A stretch of DNA of 64,000 nucleotides, taken from Paracoccus aerius. GTDB taxonomy: Bacteria > Pseudomonadota > Alphaproteobacteria > Rhodobacterales > Rhodobacteraceae. The notes under the pieces are model-generated. The model was not told the origin of the DNA, did not search any database, and was given only the letters and a program-made list of their open reading frames with translations. Positions 26,250-35,583 of this stretch are shown in pieces (within the stretch, counting starts at the first letter, position 1; the number at the start of each line of letters is the position of its first letter). Location: NCBI RefSeq assembly GCF_014656455.1, contig NZ_BNCL01000004.1:1-64000 (forward strand). The letters are read 5' to 3'. A program made the position numbers and the translations under genes.

Positions 26250-27968
26250 ATGGCCCGCCACCTCATCACCTCCGCCCTGCCCTATATCAACGGCATCAAG
26301 CACCTGGGCAATCTTGTCGGGTCGCAACTGCCCGCCGATCTTTACGCCCGCTTCCTGCGCGCGCGGGGGCACGAGGTGATGTTCATCTGCGCCACCGACG
26401 AACATGGCACGCCCGCCGAACTGGCCGCCGCCAAGACGGGTGAACCCGTGGCCGAATACTGCGCGCGGATGCATGGGGTGCAGGCGGAACTGGCGCGGGG
26501 CTTCGGTCTGTCCTTCGACCATTACGGCCGGTCCTCCAGCCCGCAGAACCACGCGCTGACCCAGCATTTCGCGGGCAAGCTGGCCGAGAACGGCTATATT
26601 GCCGAAGTCAGCGAAAAGCAGGTCTATTCCGTCGATGACGGCCGCTTCCTGCCCGACCGCTATATCGAGGGCACCTGCCCCAATTGCGGTTACGACAAGG
26701 CCCGCGGCGACCAGTGCGAGAATTGCACCAAGCAGCTTGATCCGACCGACCTGATCGACCCACGCAGCGCGATCAGCGGCAGCACCAACCTTGAGGTGCG
26801 GGAAACCAAGCACCTGTATCTGCGCCAGTCGGCGTTGAAGGGGCAGATCAGCGACTGGATCGACAGCAAGACCGACTGGCCGATCCTGACGACCTCGATC
26901 GCGCGCAAATGGCTGGACGATGGCGAGGGGTTGCAGGACCGCGGCATCACCCGCGACCTGCACTGGGGCGTGCCCGTGCGACGCGGCGACCAGCCTTGGC
27001 CGGGGATGGAGGGCAAGGTCTTCTATGTCTGGTTCGACGCCCCCATCGAATACATCGCCGCCACCGCCGAATGGGCCGACGCGCATGGCATGACGGATGC
27101 CGACTGGCGCCGCTGGTGGCGCCGCGACGAAGGGGCGGATGACGTGACCTATACCCAGTTCATGGGCAAGGATAACGTCCCCTTCCATACCCTGTCCTTT
27201 CCAGCCACCCTGATCGGATCGGGCGAGCCTTGGCGGATGGTCGATTACATCAAGTCCTTCAACTACCTGACCTATGACGGCGGGCAGTTCAGCACCTCGC
27301 AGGGGCGCGGCGTCTTCATGGACCATGCGCTGGAAATCCTGCCCGCCGACTACTGGCGGTGGTGGCTTCTGTCCCATGCGCCGGAATCCGGCGACAGCGA
27401 GTTCACCTGGGAAAACTTTCAGCAATCCGTGAACAAGGATCTGGCCGACGTTCTGGGCAATTTCGTCAGCCGCATCACCAAGTTCTGCCGGTCAAAGTTC
27501 GGCGAGACGATCCCCGAGGGCGGCGAATACGGTGCCGAGGAAAACGCGCTTATCGACGCAGTGACGACCCGCGTCCGCGCCTATGAAGGGTTCATGGCCG
27601 CGATGGAGGTGCGCAAGTCCGCGTCCGAGCTGCGCGCGATCTGGGTTCTGGGCAACGAATACCTGCAAGGGGCCGCGCCCTGGACCACGCACAAGACCGA
27701 TCCGGAAAAGGCCGCGATGCAGGTACGCCTTGGCCTGAACCTGATCCGGCTTTATGCCGTCCTGTCCGCGCCCTTCATTCCCTTCGCGTCCCGCGCGATG
27801 CTGGAGGCGATGGGAACCGGCGACGATACCTGGCCCGAGGACGTGGCAGCCGCGCTGTCCGCCCTGCCTGCGGGCCATGCCTTCACCGTGCCAGAGGTGC
27901 TGTTCGCCAAGATCACCGACGACCAGCGGGCCGAATGGGCCGATCGCTTCAAGGGCGTGCGGACCTGA
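26250..27968 (+). CDS. metG: Methionyl-tRNA synthetase
   Basis: The 572-residue class I synthetase charges tRNA-Met. The HIGH-type motif is HLGN in [16 protein letters not shown] (residues about 9-24). A zinc-binding insert [17 protein letters not shown] is present. The KMSKS equivalent is QFSTS in [13 protein letters not shown], an FSTSQ-type variant. The C-terminal anticodon domain follows, without the EMAP-like tRNA-binding extension. AGGAA precedes the ATG. It is divergent from nudC with 132 bases between. Confidence 0.96.
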   Translation: MARHLITSALPYINGIKHLGNLVGSQLPADLYARFLRARGHEVMFICATDEHGTPAELAAAKTGEPVAEYCARMHGVQAELARGFGLSFDHYGRSSSPQNHALTQHFAGKLAENGYIAEVSEKQVYSVDDGRFLPDRYIEGTCPNCGYDKARGDQCENCTKQLDPTDLIDPRSAISGSTNLEVRETKHLYLRQSALKGQISDWIDSKTDWPILTTSIARKWLDDGEGLQDRGITRDLHWGVPVRRGDQPWPGMEGKVFYVWFDAPIEYIAATAEWADAHGMTDADWRRWWRRDEGADDVTYTQFMGKDNVPFHTLSFPATLIGSGEPWRMVDYIKSFNYLTYDGGQFSTSQGRGVFMDHALEILPADYWRWWLLSHAPESGDSEFTWENFQQSVNKDLADVLGNFVSRITKFCRSKFGETIPEGGEYGAEENALIDAVTTRVRAYEGFMAAMEVRKSASELRAIWVLGNEYLQGAAPWTTHKTDPEKAAMQVRLGLNLIRLYAVLSAPFIPFASRAMLEAMGTGDDTWPEDVAAALSALPAGHAFTVPEVLFAKITDDQRAEWADRFKGVRT

Positions 27969-28083
27969 TCTGCGAGCCTGTGGCCCCAGGGTCACAGGCC
28001 GCCGCCCCGGGCGTCCGCTGGGTTGAGCATGCCCTTCTGCACGATTAACCCGACTGAATTACCCAGGAATGCAAGACGGCAAG

Positions 28084-28111
28084 CCCAGGCGACATCTATC
28101 CAAAGCCTGGG
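28084..28111 (+). promoter_or_regulatory. Hairpin just upstream of the TonB receptor start
   Basis: CCCAGGC (28084-28090) pairs with GCCTGGG (28105-28111), ending 8 bases before the receptor ATG. The 3' arm holds the only G-rich stretch that could act as a Shine-Dalgarno, so folding could limit translation. Confidence 0.4.
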
Positions 28112-28119
28112 GTTCCCAC

Positions 28120-30159
28120 ATGACCGCTTTCCGCCTGCGCCTTCCGGCGCTGCTTTTGTCCGCCGCTGCCCTTGCCGCCCCCGCCGCCGCCCAAGACAGC
28201 ACCCCCTTCGCCCTTGACGAAATCGTCGTTACCGCCTCGGGGTTCGAGCAGAACATCGCCGAGGCCCCTGCAAGCATCTCGGTCATCTCGGGCGCGGAAC
28301 TGGGGCGGCGCAATGTCACCAGCTTGTCGGACGCCCTGCGTGGGGTGCAGGGCGTGGCCACCACCGGCATTGCCAACGAACAGGATATTACCATCCGCGG
28401 GTTGGGCGGCCAGTACACGCTGATCCTGGTGGACGGCAAACGCCAAGGCACGCGCGAATCGCGGACCAATGGCAGCGCCGGGATCGAGCAAAGCTGGATC
28501 CCGCCCGTCGCCGCCATCGACCGGATCGAGATCGTGCGCGGGCCGATGTCGTCGCTTTACGGGTCCGACGCGATGGGCGGCGTCATCAACGTCATCACCA
28601 AACCCGTGGCGGACCGCTGGACCGGCTCGGTCACGGCCGAGGCGACGGTGCCGCAGGACGGCGACGATGCAGGGTCGCGGCAGTTGTCCTTCTATGCCAG
28701 CGGCCCTGTCATTGCCGACCGGCTTGGCCTCCAGATCTGGGGTCGTCGCTTCGACCGGTCCGAGGCGCGCGTGGTGGACGGCCTGCGGGATCGCGATCTG
28801 GCCGACCTGTCCGCGCGGCTCAGCTGGACGCCGCACCCGGATCATGTCCTTCACCTGGAAGGCGGGCGGACCCGCATCGAGGACCTGGGCCGCGTCGGAC
28901 GCAGCATCGCGCCTGTCGATTTCCGCGGCACGCCGCAGAACGACAGCCTGCAGGAAAACACCCGCGACCGGACGGCCCTGTCCTATGCCGGGCAATGGGG
29001 CAATATCGCGGCCGACCTGTCCGTCCTGCGCGAGGTCGGGCAGCGCACCACGTCGTCCGGCAATGGCGCGCTTGTGGCAGGCGACCGTGCGCCCGAGGTC
29101 ACGAACACCGTTTATGACGCCAAGTTCACCGCGCCCCTGGAATGGCAGGGCAGCCATACCCTGGTCTTCGGCGGCCAGTTGAACCGCACCGGCTTGCGCG
29201 ACCAGAACCCCGGCCTTGGCGACGGGCGCAGCTATTCCTTCTCGACGGCGCAGCGGGCCGTTTTCCTCGAGGATGAATGGCGCATCCGCGACGACTTTGC
29301 ACTGACCCTGGGGACGCGCCTGAACGACCATGACGAATACGGCAGCAATGCCACGCCGCGCGTTTATGCCGTCTGGAACGCGACGCCGGTCCTGACGATC
29401 AAGGGCGGCCTGTCCACCGGCTTCCGCGCGCCTGACCTGCGGTCGGTCGTGCCGGGATATTTCTATACCACCGAACGCGGCGCCGGGGTCGTCGTCTCCA
29501 ATCCAGGGCTGGAGCCCGAGGAAAGCACCAATTATGAACTGGCCGCGCTTTACACGGCGCCCGAATGGAAACTGGGCGCGACACTGTTCCGCACCGATTT
29601 CCGCGACAAGATCGAAAACGCCAAGACCGACCGGCAGGTGTCGGTAGGGGGCGCGACCTATAACCGGTGGGAATGGTACAATGTCGGCGAGGCGCGGTTG
29701 CAGGGCGTCGAACTGACCGGCGAATGGGATCCCATCTCCAGCCTGACGCTGCGCGCCAGCTACAGCTTCATCGACAGCGAACAGCAGACTGGCGATTTTG
29801 CGGGCCTGCCCCTGACCCGGACGCCCCGCCACCAAGCCAGCCTGACCGCAGACTGGGCGACCCCGGTCGAGGGGTTGGGCGCCTGGGGCACGGTGAGCTA
29901 TCACGGCAAGGAAATCGCCGCCGGCGCGCGCATCGGCACGAATGGCCGGCCCATTGCCTTTGATGACGCAGGCACCGCTATTGCCTATGAATACGGATCC
30001 CACCTGACCGTCGATCTGGGCATGGACTACCAGGTCAACGACCGCGTCACTCTGAACGGAGCGATCTACAACATCCTGGACCGCGACATCACCATGGCCG
30101 CCAACAACACCGAAGGCGAAGGCCGCCGCCTGTGGCTGGGCCTGACCTCGGCGTTCTGA
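28120..30159 (+). CDS. TonB-dependent outer membrane receptor, FepA/CirA-like
   Basis: The 679-residue protein has a signal peptide (ending APAAAQ) and a TonB-box-like DEIVVTAS shortly after. The plug domain contains ITIRGLGGQYTLILVDG and IEIVRGPMSSLYGSDAMGGVINVITK, and the 22-stranded barrel ends in the outer-membrane signature RRLWLGLTSAF. The motifs IEQSWIPPVAAIDRIEIVRGP and FYASGPV are those of catecholate siderophore receptors. The start at 28120 is chosen over 28069 because it opens directly into the signal peptide. No exbB, tonB or iron ABC genes are adjacent. Confidence 0.88.
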   Translation: MTAFRLRLPALLLSAAALAAPAAAQDSTPFALDEIVVTASGFEQNIAEAPASISVISGAELGRRNVTSLSDALRGVQGVATTGIANEQDITIRGLGGQYTLILVDGKRQGTRESRTNGSAGIEQSWIPPVAAIDRIEIVRGPMSSLYGSDAMGGVINVITKPVADRWTGSVTAEATVPQDGDDAGSRQLSFYASGPVIADRLGLQIWGRRFDRSEARVVDGLRDRDLADLSARLSWTPHPDHVLHLEGGRTRIEDLGRVGRSIAPVDFRGTPQNDSLQENTRDRTALSYAGQWGNIAADLSVLREVGQRTTSSGNGALVAGDRAPEVTNTVYDAKFTAPLEWQGSHTLVFGGQLNRTGLRDQNPGLGDGRSYSFSTAQRAVFLEDEWRIRDDFALTLGTRLNDHDEYGSNATPRVYAVWNATPVLTIKGGLSTGFRAPDLRSVVPGYFYTTERGAGVVVSNPGLEPEESTNYELAALYTAPEWKLGATLFRTDFRDKIENAKTDRQVSVGGATYNRWEWYNVGEARLQGVELTGEWDPISSLTLRASYSFIDSEQQTGDFAGLPLTRTPRHQASLTADWATPVEGLGAWGTVSYHGKEIAAGARIGTNGRPIAFDDAGTAIAYEYGSHLTVDLGMDYQVNDRVTLNGAIYNILDRDITMAANNTEGEGRRLWLGLTSAF

Positions 30160-30166
30160 CGGCAAG

Positions 30167-30203
30167 GCAGCCGGCGGTGGACTTTTCCCCGCCGGCTGCG
30201 TTT
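30167..30203 (+). terminator. Hairpin terminator of the TonB receptor gene
   Basis: An 11-bp perfect stem, GCAGCCGGCGG with CCGCCGGCTGC, surrounds an 11-base loop. It starts 7 bases after the stop and is followed by GTTT. Confidence 0.7.
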
Positions 30204-30235
30204 ACCTCGGGCCTGACACTGAGTTCGAGGATTTC

Positions 30236-31156
30236 ATGACCCATTGCATCCTGATCGGCGCGCCCGTCGACCAAGGCCAACGCCGCCCCGGCTGCCTGAT
30301 GGGACCGGCCGCCTATCGCGTGGCCGGGCTGCCCGGCACCCTGATGGCCCTGGGCCACACTGTCGAGGATATCGGCGACGTCCTGCCCGGCCCCGCGCCT
30401 GACGCCACCTGCGCCAACCCCGCCGTTCACCACCTGCCCGAGATGATCGCCTGGACCCATGCGCTGCGCGAGGCCATGGCCGAAGCCCTGCCCCGCGGCC
30501 TGCCGGTCGTGATGGGCGGCGATCATGCACTGGCGCTTGGCAGCGTGGCAGGCGCCGCGATCCATGCCATGCGAGAAGGCAGGCCGCTGTTCGTGCTGTG
30601 GCTGGATGCCCATAGCGACATCCATACGGTACAGACCACCACCTCGGGGAACCTGCATGGCACGCCCATCGCCTATGCCCTGGGCCTGCCGGGCTTCGAT
30701 CCCTTTCCGCCCTTCCCCCATCCTGTGCCGGGCCAGAACATCTGCATGTTCGGCATCCGCAGCGTCGATCCGGCGGAACATGCCGCGATGCTGGCCATCG
30801 ACATCACCGTGAACGACATGCGCGTGCTGGACGAACAGGGCATCGTGGCCCCTCTTCGCGCCTTCCTGGATCGGGTGGCTGCGGCGGGCGGACTGCTGCA
30901 TGTCTCGCTTGACGTGGATTTCCTGGACCCGTCCATCGCGCCCGCCGTCGGCACAACCGTCCCCGGCGGCACCACCTTCCGAGAGGCGCATCTGGTCATG
31001 GAACTGCTGCACGAATCGGGGCTGGTCACCTCGCTCGACCTGGTCGAGCTGAACCCGTTCCTGGACAATCGCGGCCGCACCGCCAAGCTGATGGTGGACC
31101 TGGTGGGCAGCCTGATGGGCCGCAAGGTCTTCGACCGCCCGACCCGCAGCTTCTAG
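30236..31156 (+). CDS. Arginase-family ureohydrolase
   Basis: The 306-residue enzyme has the three metal-binding signatures of the arginase/agmatinase family: MGGDHALALG, WLDAHSDIHT and SLDVDFLDPS. The TSGNLHGTPIAY segment resembles true arginases that hydrolyse L-arginine to ornithine and urea, but agmatinase or formimidoylglutamase activity is not excluded. It is transcribed after a terminator, so probably from its own promoter. It would act opposite to the argD/argF biosynthetic genes 7 kb upstream. No ornithine cyclodeaminase or aminotransferase follows. Confidence 0.88.
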   Translation: MTHCILIGAPVDQGQRRPGCLMGPAAYRVAGLPGTLMALGHTVEDIGDVLPGPAPDATCANPAVHHLPEMIAWTHALREAMAEALPRGLPVVMGGDHALALGSVAGAAIHAMREGRPLFVLWLDAHSDIHTVQTTTSGNLHGTPIAYALGLPGFDPFPPFPHPVPGQNICMFGIRSVDPAEHAAMLAIDITVNDMRVLDEQGIVAPLRAFLDRVAAAGGLLHVSLDVDFLDPSIAPAVGTTVPGGTTFREAHLVMELLHESGLVTSLDLVELNPFLDNRGRTAKLMVDLVGSLMGRKVFDRPTRSF

Positions 31157-31212
31157 GGCGCGGTCGCCGGAACCCTTGCCAACCGCCGCCCCGCCCGTTA
31201 GCCAATCACGGC

Positions 31213-31298
31213 GCGGGCGTGGCGGAATGGTAGACGCATGGGACTTAAACTCCCTGGGGCGCAAGCCTGTGCGGGTTCAAGTCCCGCCGCCCGCACCA
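31213..31298 (+). tRNA. tRNA-Leu (anticodon UAA)
   Basis: The 86-base sequence folds as a class II tRNA: GCGGGCG pairs with CGCCCGC, the D-loop is GGCGGAATGGTAGACGC, the anticodon loop is CTTAAAC with anticodon TAA, there is a long variable arm, and the T-loop is GGTTCAAGTCC. The 3' CCA is encoded. It reads UUA and, by wobble, UUG. Confidence 0.96.
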
Positions 31299-31320
31299 TC
31301 TTTCCAGACCGGGAAATGCG

Positions 31321-31350
31321 AACGGCCAGCCCCAAGGGACTGGCCGTTTC
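31321..31350 (+). terminator. Terminator between the convergent tRNA genes
   Basis: AACGGCCAG pairs perfectly with CTGGCCGTT around a 10-base loop and ends in TTTC. It lies 22 bases after tRNA-Leu and 11 bases from the 3' end of the opposing tRNA-Thr. Confidence 0.75.
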
Positions 31351-31360
31351 TGATCCAACC

Positions 31361-31436
31361 TGGTGCCGGTGAAGGGACTCGAACCCCCGACCCCATCATT
31401 ACGAATGACGTGCTCTACCAGCTGAGCTACACCGGC
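31361..31436 (-). tRNA. tRNA-Thr (anticodon CGU)
   Basis: The minus-strand 76-base sequence has acceptor GCCGGTG with CACCGGC, D-arm GCTCAGCTGGTAGAGC, anticodon stem-loop TCATTCGTAATGA (anticodon CGT) and T-loop GGTTCGAGTCC. CCA is encoded. It decodes ACG. Confidence 0.96.
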
Positions 31437-31524
31437 ATCTGGTTGTGCCGCGCCGGATAGCAGCTTCCGCGCGGGGGGAAAAGGGGGCGCGGCATTTTTT
31501 CTGCGCGCGCCCGCATCAGGGGCT

Positions 31525-33318
31525 TCAGGGCCTGGTCTTGCCCTCGGTCCAGTCGGCATCCTCGGGCGGCAGCACGTCGGGGCGAACCAGCACGGGCTCG
31601 GGCGTCTCGGCCCTGTCGAAGGGCCGTTCCGGGGCGGGTTTGGCCGGGGCGGGACGTTCCGACGCAGGCTTGACCGGTTCCGGTTCCTCGATCGCCATGT
31701 GCTTTACCTCGACCTTGACCGGCGCGGGGCTGGCCTCGGGCGTGGTGATGGTGCTGACCGGCTCGATCGTCACATAGTCGCTTTCGCGCGGCACCATGCC
31801 CGGCGCCACATGCGCGACCTCGCGCAGGCGCGTCTTTGGCGTGGTCGGCTTGGGCTGCGCGGCAGGGGGCGGCGTCACGTCGGAAGCCGGTGCGGGATCG
31901 GCCATCTCGGGCTGGGCCGCGGGGGCTTGCTGCTTGGGCGCACCGACCAGAAGCGGCAGCATTTCCGCACCAGGGGTGGCGGATGCGGCGGTAGACCGGG
32001 TTTCCGGTTCCCGCCAGGTCAGCGTGTCGAAACCGCCGCAACTGTCGCAGGTGGGCGACCAGGCGGCCATCACGTTGTGGCACTTGTCGCAAACCCATTG
32101 CGGCCCGCGCGACGCCGTCAGTGCCCGCGTCAGATATCCGCGCACGACGCTGTCGTCGGCCCCCTCGCCCCGCTCGATCGCGGCCATGATCGACAGGGTC
32201 CGCACGGTCGGATGCTTTTCCGCCAGATCGCCAAGGGCGCGGCGGGCGCCGGGAAAATCCTCGGCCGTCAGCAGCAGTTCGGCCCGCAGCAGGCGCGATT
32301 CCTCGTGGTCGGGGTTCTTGCCGATCAGCCTTTCGAACCGCGTCAGGCGGGCCGAGGACGATTCGTCCGGCACGATTTCGGCATAGGTTGCCGCCACATC
32401 GGGATGGGGCCGCACCGACCAGGTCTTTTCCAAGACGCGCGAAGCGTTGCGATAATCCTTTTGCGCGATATAGCTGCGCGCCGCCAGCACCGCCGCCGGG
32501 ATCAGGTCGGGCGAGGCCTTGTTGGCCGAGATCGCCGCCTCGCGGGCGCTGATGGAATTGCCGTGGGCCAGAACCTCGCTGGCTTCCTGCAGGGCCAGGA
32601 CGGCGTCGCGGCGCAGATGCACGTCCTTGGGCAGGTCGCCTTGCCGGCGCTTGTCCTTCAGCAACTGCCGCGCGCCCTTCCAGTCATGCTCGCGCATTTC
32701 CAGATCCAGCAGCGTGTCCTGCAACTCGCGATGCTTGGGCTTCAGCGCATAGGCCTTTTGCGCCAGCAGAAGCGCGGTCGCGGTGTCGCCCTCGTCGATC
32801 TTCTGGCGCATCAGCCCGCGGATGCCGACAAAGCGGGTGCGGTCGTCCTCTAGCAGGGTGCGATACACCGCACCCGCCCGCGCCCTGTCGCCCGCCACCT
32901 CGGCGGCCTGCGCGGACAGGAGGTTGGTGATATGCGGCATGTTCAAGTATTTCTCGGCCTTGGCGGCCTTGTCCTGCGCCAGCTTGCCTTCGCCCGACGC
33001 GACGGCCAGCATTCCCTCGCCCAGGGCGGCATAGCCCTTGCGTTCGCGGGACCGGGCGAAATAGCGGTCGATGGCGGTCTCGTCACCGGCGATGAAGCGG
33101 ATGAAGGCCAGGAACAGGCCCAGGGCCTTGAAGACCAGCCAGGCCAGGACCATCAGGATCAGCAGGGCGACCACGGCCTTGACGGGCGTCAGCGCGTATT
33201 CGGTTCCGGCGTATTCGATGCGCAGCATCTGGCCGGTTTCCGAAAGCTGCACCGCGCCAAGGGCAATGACCAGGACGACCGCGAAAAAGAACAGGATTTT
33301 CAACAAGGACAGCAGCAT
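31525..33318 (-). CDS. hemY: HemY-family membrane protein with TPR region and zinc-ribbon tail
   Basis: The 597-residue protein starts MLLSLLKILFFF with two N-terminal membrane helices (about residues 5-22 and 42-72, HemY_N domain). A long TPR-like helical region follows. Near residues 410-427 is a four-Cys ribbon, CDKC...CDSC, followed by a Pro/Ala/Glu-rich tail of about 150 residues. HemY is encoded with hemD in many proteobacteria; its exact part in heme synthesis is unclear. It lies 10 bases after the mitofilin-like gene in the hemD-mitofilin-hemY order. Confidence 0.88.
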   Translation of the reverse strand: MLLSLLKILFFFAVVLVIALGAVQLSETGQMLRIEYAGTEYALTPVKAVVALLILMVLAWLVFKALGLFLAFIRFIAGDETAIDRYFARSRERKGYAALGEGMLAVASGEGKLAQDKAAKAEKYLNMPHITNLLSAQAAEVAGDRARAGAVYRTLLEDDRTRFVGIRGLMRQKIDEGDTATALLLAQKAYALKPKHRELQDTLLDLEMREHDWKGARQLLKDKRRQGDLPKDVHLRRDAVLALQEASEVLAHGNSISAREAAISANKASPDLIPAAVLAARSYIAQKDYRNASRVLEKTWSVRPHPDVAATYAEIVPDESSSARLTRFERLIGKNPDHEESRLLRAELLLTAEDFPGARRALGDLAEKHPTVRTLSIMAAIERGEGADDSVVRGYLTRALTASRGPQWVCDKCHNVMAAWSPTCDSCGGFDTLTWREPETRSTAASATPGAEMLPLLVGAPKQQAPAAQPEMADPAPASDVTPPPAAQPKPTTPKTRLREVAHVAPGMVPRESDYVTIEPVSTITTPEASPAPVKVEVKHMAIEEPEPVKPASERPAPAKPAPERPFDRAETPEPVLVRPDVLPPEDADWTEGKTRP

Positions 33319-33328
33319 TGCCCGGACC

Positions 33329-34765
33329 TCAGTTTGAAGGGGCGGACAGGTCGGACAAGGCCGCCTGAGCATCGCGATAGGCCGTGGCCCCGGCCAGCCA
33401 GTCGGCCATGGCGGGGGCGGCTTTGGCTTCTTCCGGCAGGGCCTCGATTTCCGTCAGGGCGTCGGCGATCCGGCCTTCCTCGACCGCGCCGTCCGCCCGC
33501 GACAGGATCGCATCGGGATCGGACCCTTCGCGCGCCTCGACCGAACGCGCGCCGGTCTGGGCGCGCAGGAAGTTCGTCAAAAGGTTGCCATTGCCTGCCG
33601 CGCTGTCCTGGCGCAGCGACGTGCGCAGGGCTGCCCGCGCGGCTTCGGGGAAATCGGCCTGGAGGCTGTCAAGGCTGGGAACCTCGCGCGTCAGTGCCTC
33701 GGGCGCCTGAAGCCCGGCGCCTTCCAGCGTCTGGCGGGCCTCGTCGGGGTTAACGCCCTGGTCCAGCGCCGATTGCAGCGCCGCGACGGCCGCCACGGCC
33801 TCGGCCCGGCGGGTGCTTTCGGCGGCGGCTTCCTGCAACTGCTGGGCCTCGGCCTGCGCTGCGTTGATCTGGGCCTGGGCGGCCTGGGCGGCGGTCTGGA
33901 TCTGCTGTTCCAATGCCCCGGCCTGGTCGGCCAGCGTCTGGATGCGCGCAGCCATGTCGGGATCGATCTGCGGGCGGGCGGCCAATTCCTCGACCCGCGC
34001 GGCCTGCTGTTCGACCTGCTGGCGCAGGGCGGCCAGATCTTCTTGGGACGGACCGGCGGGGGCGGGCTGCTGGGCCCCCTGCTCGGCCTGCGCGGCCAAC
34101 TCGGCGCGCAGGGCGTCGATCTGCTCGGCGGTCGCGCTTTGGGCAGCGGCGACGGCATCGCTGCGAATCGCGGCAACATCCACCTCGGGGGCTGCTGCGG
34201 GCGCCGCTGCGGGCGCGGGCTGTTCCGGCAGCCAGCCCGCGGGAAGGTTCGGCAGCGCCCAGATCGTCGCGGCCGAACCCAGGCCCGCCGCCACCACGCC
34301 GCCGAGGACCACGGGCCAGAAGCCGGTCTTCTGCACCGTCACCTTCTGGGCGGGCGCCGAGGACGGGGCAGATCCCGACGACGTGGACGCCATCGAAGAA
34401 GCCGATCCCGACGAAGCCGAACCCGATGACGGAACCGAAGTCGGCTTCTCGCTTGCCGGGCCTGGATTGGCATCAGCCTTTGTCCCGGCGATCTTTGCCT
34501 TTTCGACCTTGGCATCCGCCGGAACCTGATCCTGCGCCGGCTTCCGCTCGGCGGCGGGACTCTGCCCGGTCTTGTCGCCCAGCAATGTCGAATCGATGGA
34601 CTTGATCTCGCCCCCAAGGGCCGCAGCCTTCTTGCCGTCACCCGACCCGATATCGGTCGCGCTGATCACGGCGGGCGCGGCGGCGTCCTTTTTCGGCATC
34701 AGGGGCGTGTCGTCCTGCGGGGTTGCGGATGTGCTGGTGTTCTTGGTCTTGTCTGGCTTTTTCAC
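33329..34765 (-). CDS. Mitofilin (Mic60)-like inner membrane protein, COG4223
   Basis: The 478-residue protein has a disordered Ser/Ala/Lys-rich N-terminus (to about residue 145) and one membrane helix ([22 protein letters not shown]). An Ala/Gln-rich coiled coil (about 190-330) leads to a C-terminal mitofilin-like helical domain (residues about 340-475). Alphaproteobacterial homologues of Mic60, encoded between hemD and hemY as here, have been linked to membrane curvature and intracytoplasmic membranes. The assignment rests on architecture plus genomic position. Confidence 0.85.
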   Translation of the reverse strand: MKKPDKTKNTSTSATPQDDTPLMPKKDAAAPAVISATDIGSGDGKKAAALGGEIKSIDSTLLGDKTGQSPAAERKPAQDQVPADAKVEKAKIAGTKADANPGPASEKPTSVPSSGSASSGSASSMASTSSGSAPSSAPAQKVTVQKTGFWPVVLGGVVAAGLGSAATIWALPNLPAGWLPEQPAPAAAPAAAPEVDVAAIRSDAVAAAQSATAEQIDALRAELAAQAEQGAQQPAPAGPSQEDLAALRQQVEQQAARVEELAARPQIDPDMAARIQTLADQAGALEQQIQTAAQAAQAQINAAQAEAQQLQEAAAESTRRAEAVAAVAALQSALDQGVNPDEARQTLEGAGLQAPEALTREVPSLDSLQADFPEAARAALRTSLRQDSAAGNGNLLTNFLRAQTGARSVEAREGSDPDAILSRADGAVEEGRIADALTEIEALPEEAKAAPAMADWLAGATAYRDAQAALSDLSAPSN

Positions 34766-34854
34766 GTTTGGTCCCCGTCTCGCGGCGGCAGGGTGGCCGC
34801 GCCTTGGCCTGCAGCCTAATCAGGCAAGGGCCGCTTCTCAACCCGCCCTGCGCA

Positions 34855-35517
34855 TCATTGTTCCGCCAGCGGCAGGCGGCGGATGGCCGCAGCCATTGCC
34901 TCGATGTCGGGCGTTGCGGCGACCGCCTGTTCTGCGAAGGGGCCGTCCCAGGCCGCTCGCGCCGCCTCGCTGATCGCCACGATCGTCATGGGCGACCGCG
35001 CGGCCCTTGCCGCTGCCGCGACCAGCCGGGCGCTGCGAGGCGAGAACAGCGGAACGACCATGGGGTTTGCGCCCGCCAGCAGGCCCTGTGCCTCGGCCGT
35101 CAGGGGCTGGGCTTGCTGGTCATAGACGACCACGCCCGGCACCGGCAGGATCTTCGCCAGATGCCGGCCATGCGGATGGACCAGCGGCACGGGCGTAGCC
35201 TTGATCAGCGGCAGCAGGCTTTCGGCAAATCCATTGCCTTCCCGAACCGCGAACCCCGCCTGCCGCGCCACCGATCCCGTATGCCCGCCCACGCAGATCG
35301 CGAGCCGTCCCCGCCCCGGCCCGGCAGAGGCCACCGCATGGGCCGAGGTGAAGACCAGCCCCGGCGCCTCCCGCAGCAGGGCCGCGTCGTGTTCCACCGC
35401 CACGATCCGCAGGATGGGCGATATCACGGCCTGCCATTCGGGCAGCAGCGCGGCAAAGCGCTGCGAATCCGCCGGGGGACGGGTCAGCAGCAGGACGGGC
35501 CGCGGGTCGGGGGACAT
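34855..35517 (-). CDS. hemD: Uroporphyrinogen-III synthase
   Basis: The 220-residue enzyme cyclises hydroxymethylbilane to uroporphyrinogen III. The fold is poorly conserved in sequence, but [20 protein letters not shown] at the N-terminus, [11 protein letters not shown], and [16 protein letters not shown] near residue 160 are family marks. ATG 35517 is preferred to the TTG at 35523. It is divergent from tsaD, the order seen in other alphaproteobacteria, and is followed by the mitofilin and hemY genes. hemC, normally nearby, is not in this window. Confidence 0.88.
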   Translation of the reverse strand: MSPDPRPVLLLTRPPADSQRFAALLPEWQAVISPILRIVAVEHDAALLREAPGLVFTSAHAVASAGPGRGRLAICVGGHTGSVARQAGFAVREGNGFAESLLPLIKATPVPLVHPHGRHLAKILPVPGVVVYDQQAQPLTAEAQGLLAGANPMVVPLFSPRSARLVAAAARAARSPMTIVAISEAARAAWDGPFAEQAVAATPDIEAMAAAIRRLPLAEQ

Positions 35518-35583
35518 TGGCAAATCTCGGCTCGGGTGCTAGGGCCTTCAGGCGTAAGCGCCATTCCCCCGCCCGGCAAGAGC

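Noticed and set aside
26118..27425. Extension of the nudC frame upstream into the region antisense to metG
   Set aside because: The added 436 codons are antisense to a certain metG; the start at 26117 gives a normal NudC.
27969..28119. Possible cobalamin riboswitch before the TonB receptor (AAGCCCAGGCGAC resembles the B12 box)
   Set aside because: The leader is only about 150 bases, the conserved upstream core (GGTGAAA and GCCCCCGCAACTG-type segments) is not present, and the receptor looks like a siderophore receptor rather than BtuB.
33780..34180. Ala/Gln-rich region with apparent short repeats
   Set aside because: It is the coiled-coil region of the mitofilin-like protein, not a DNA repeat or CRISPR array.
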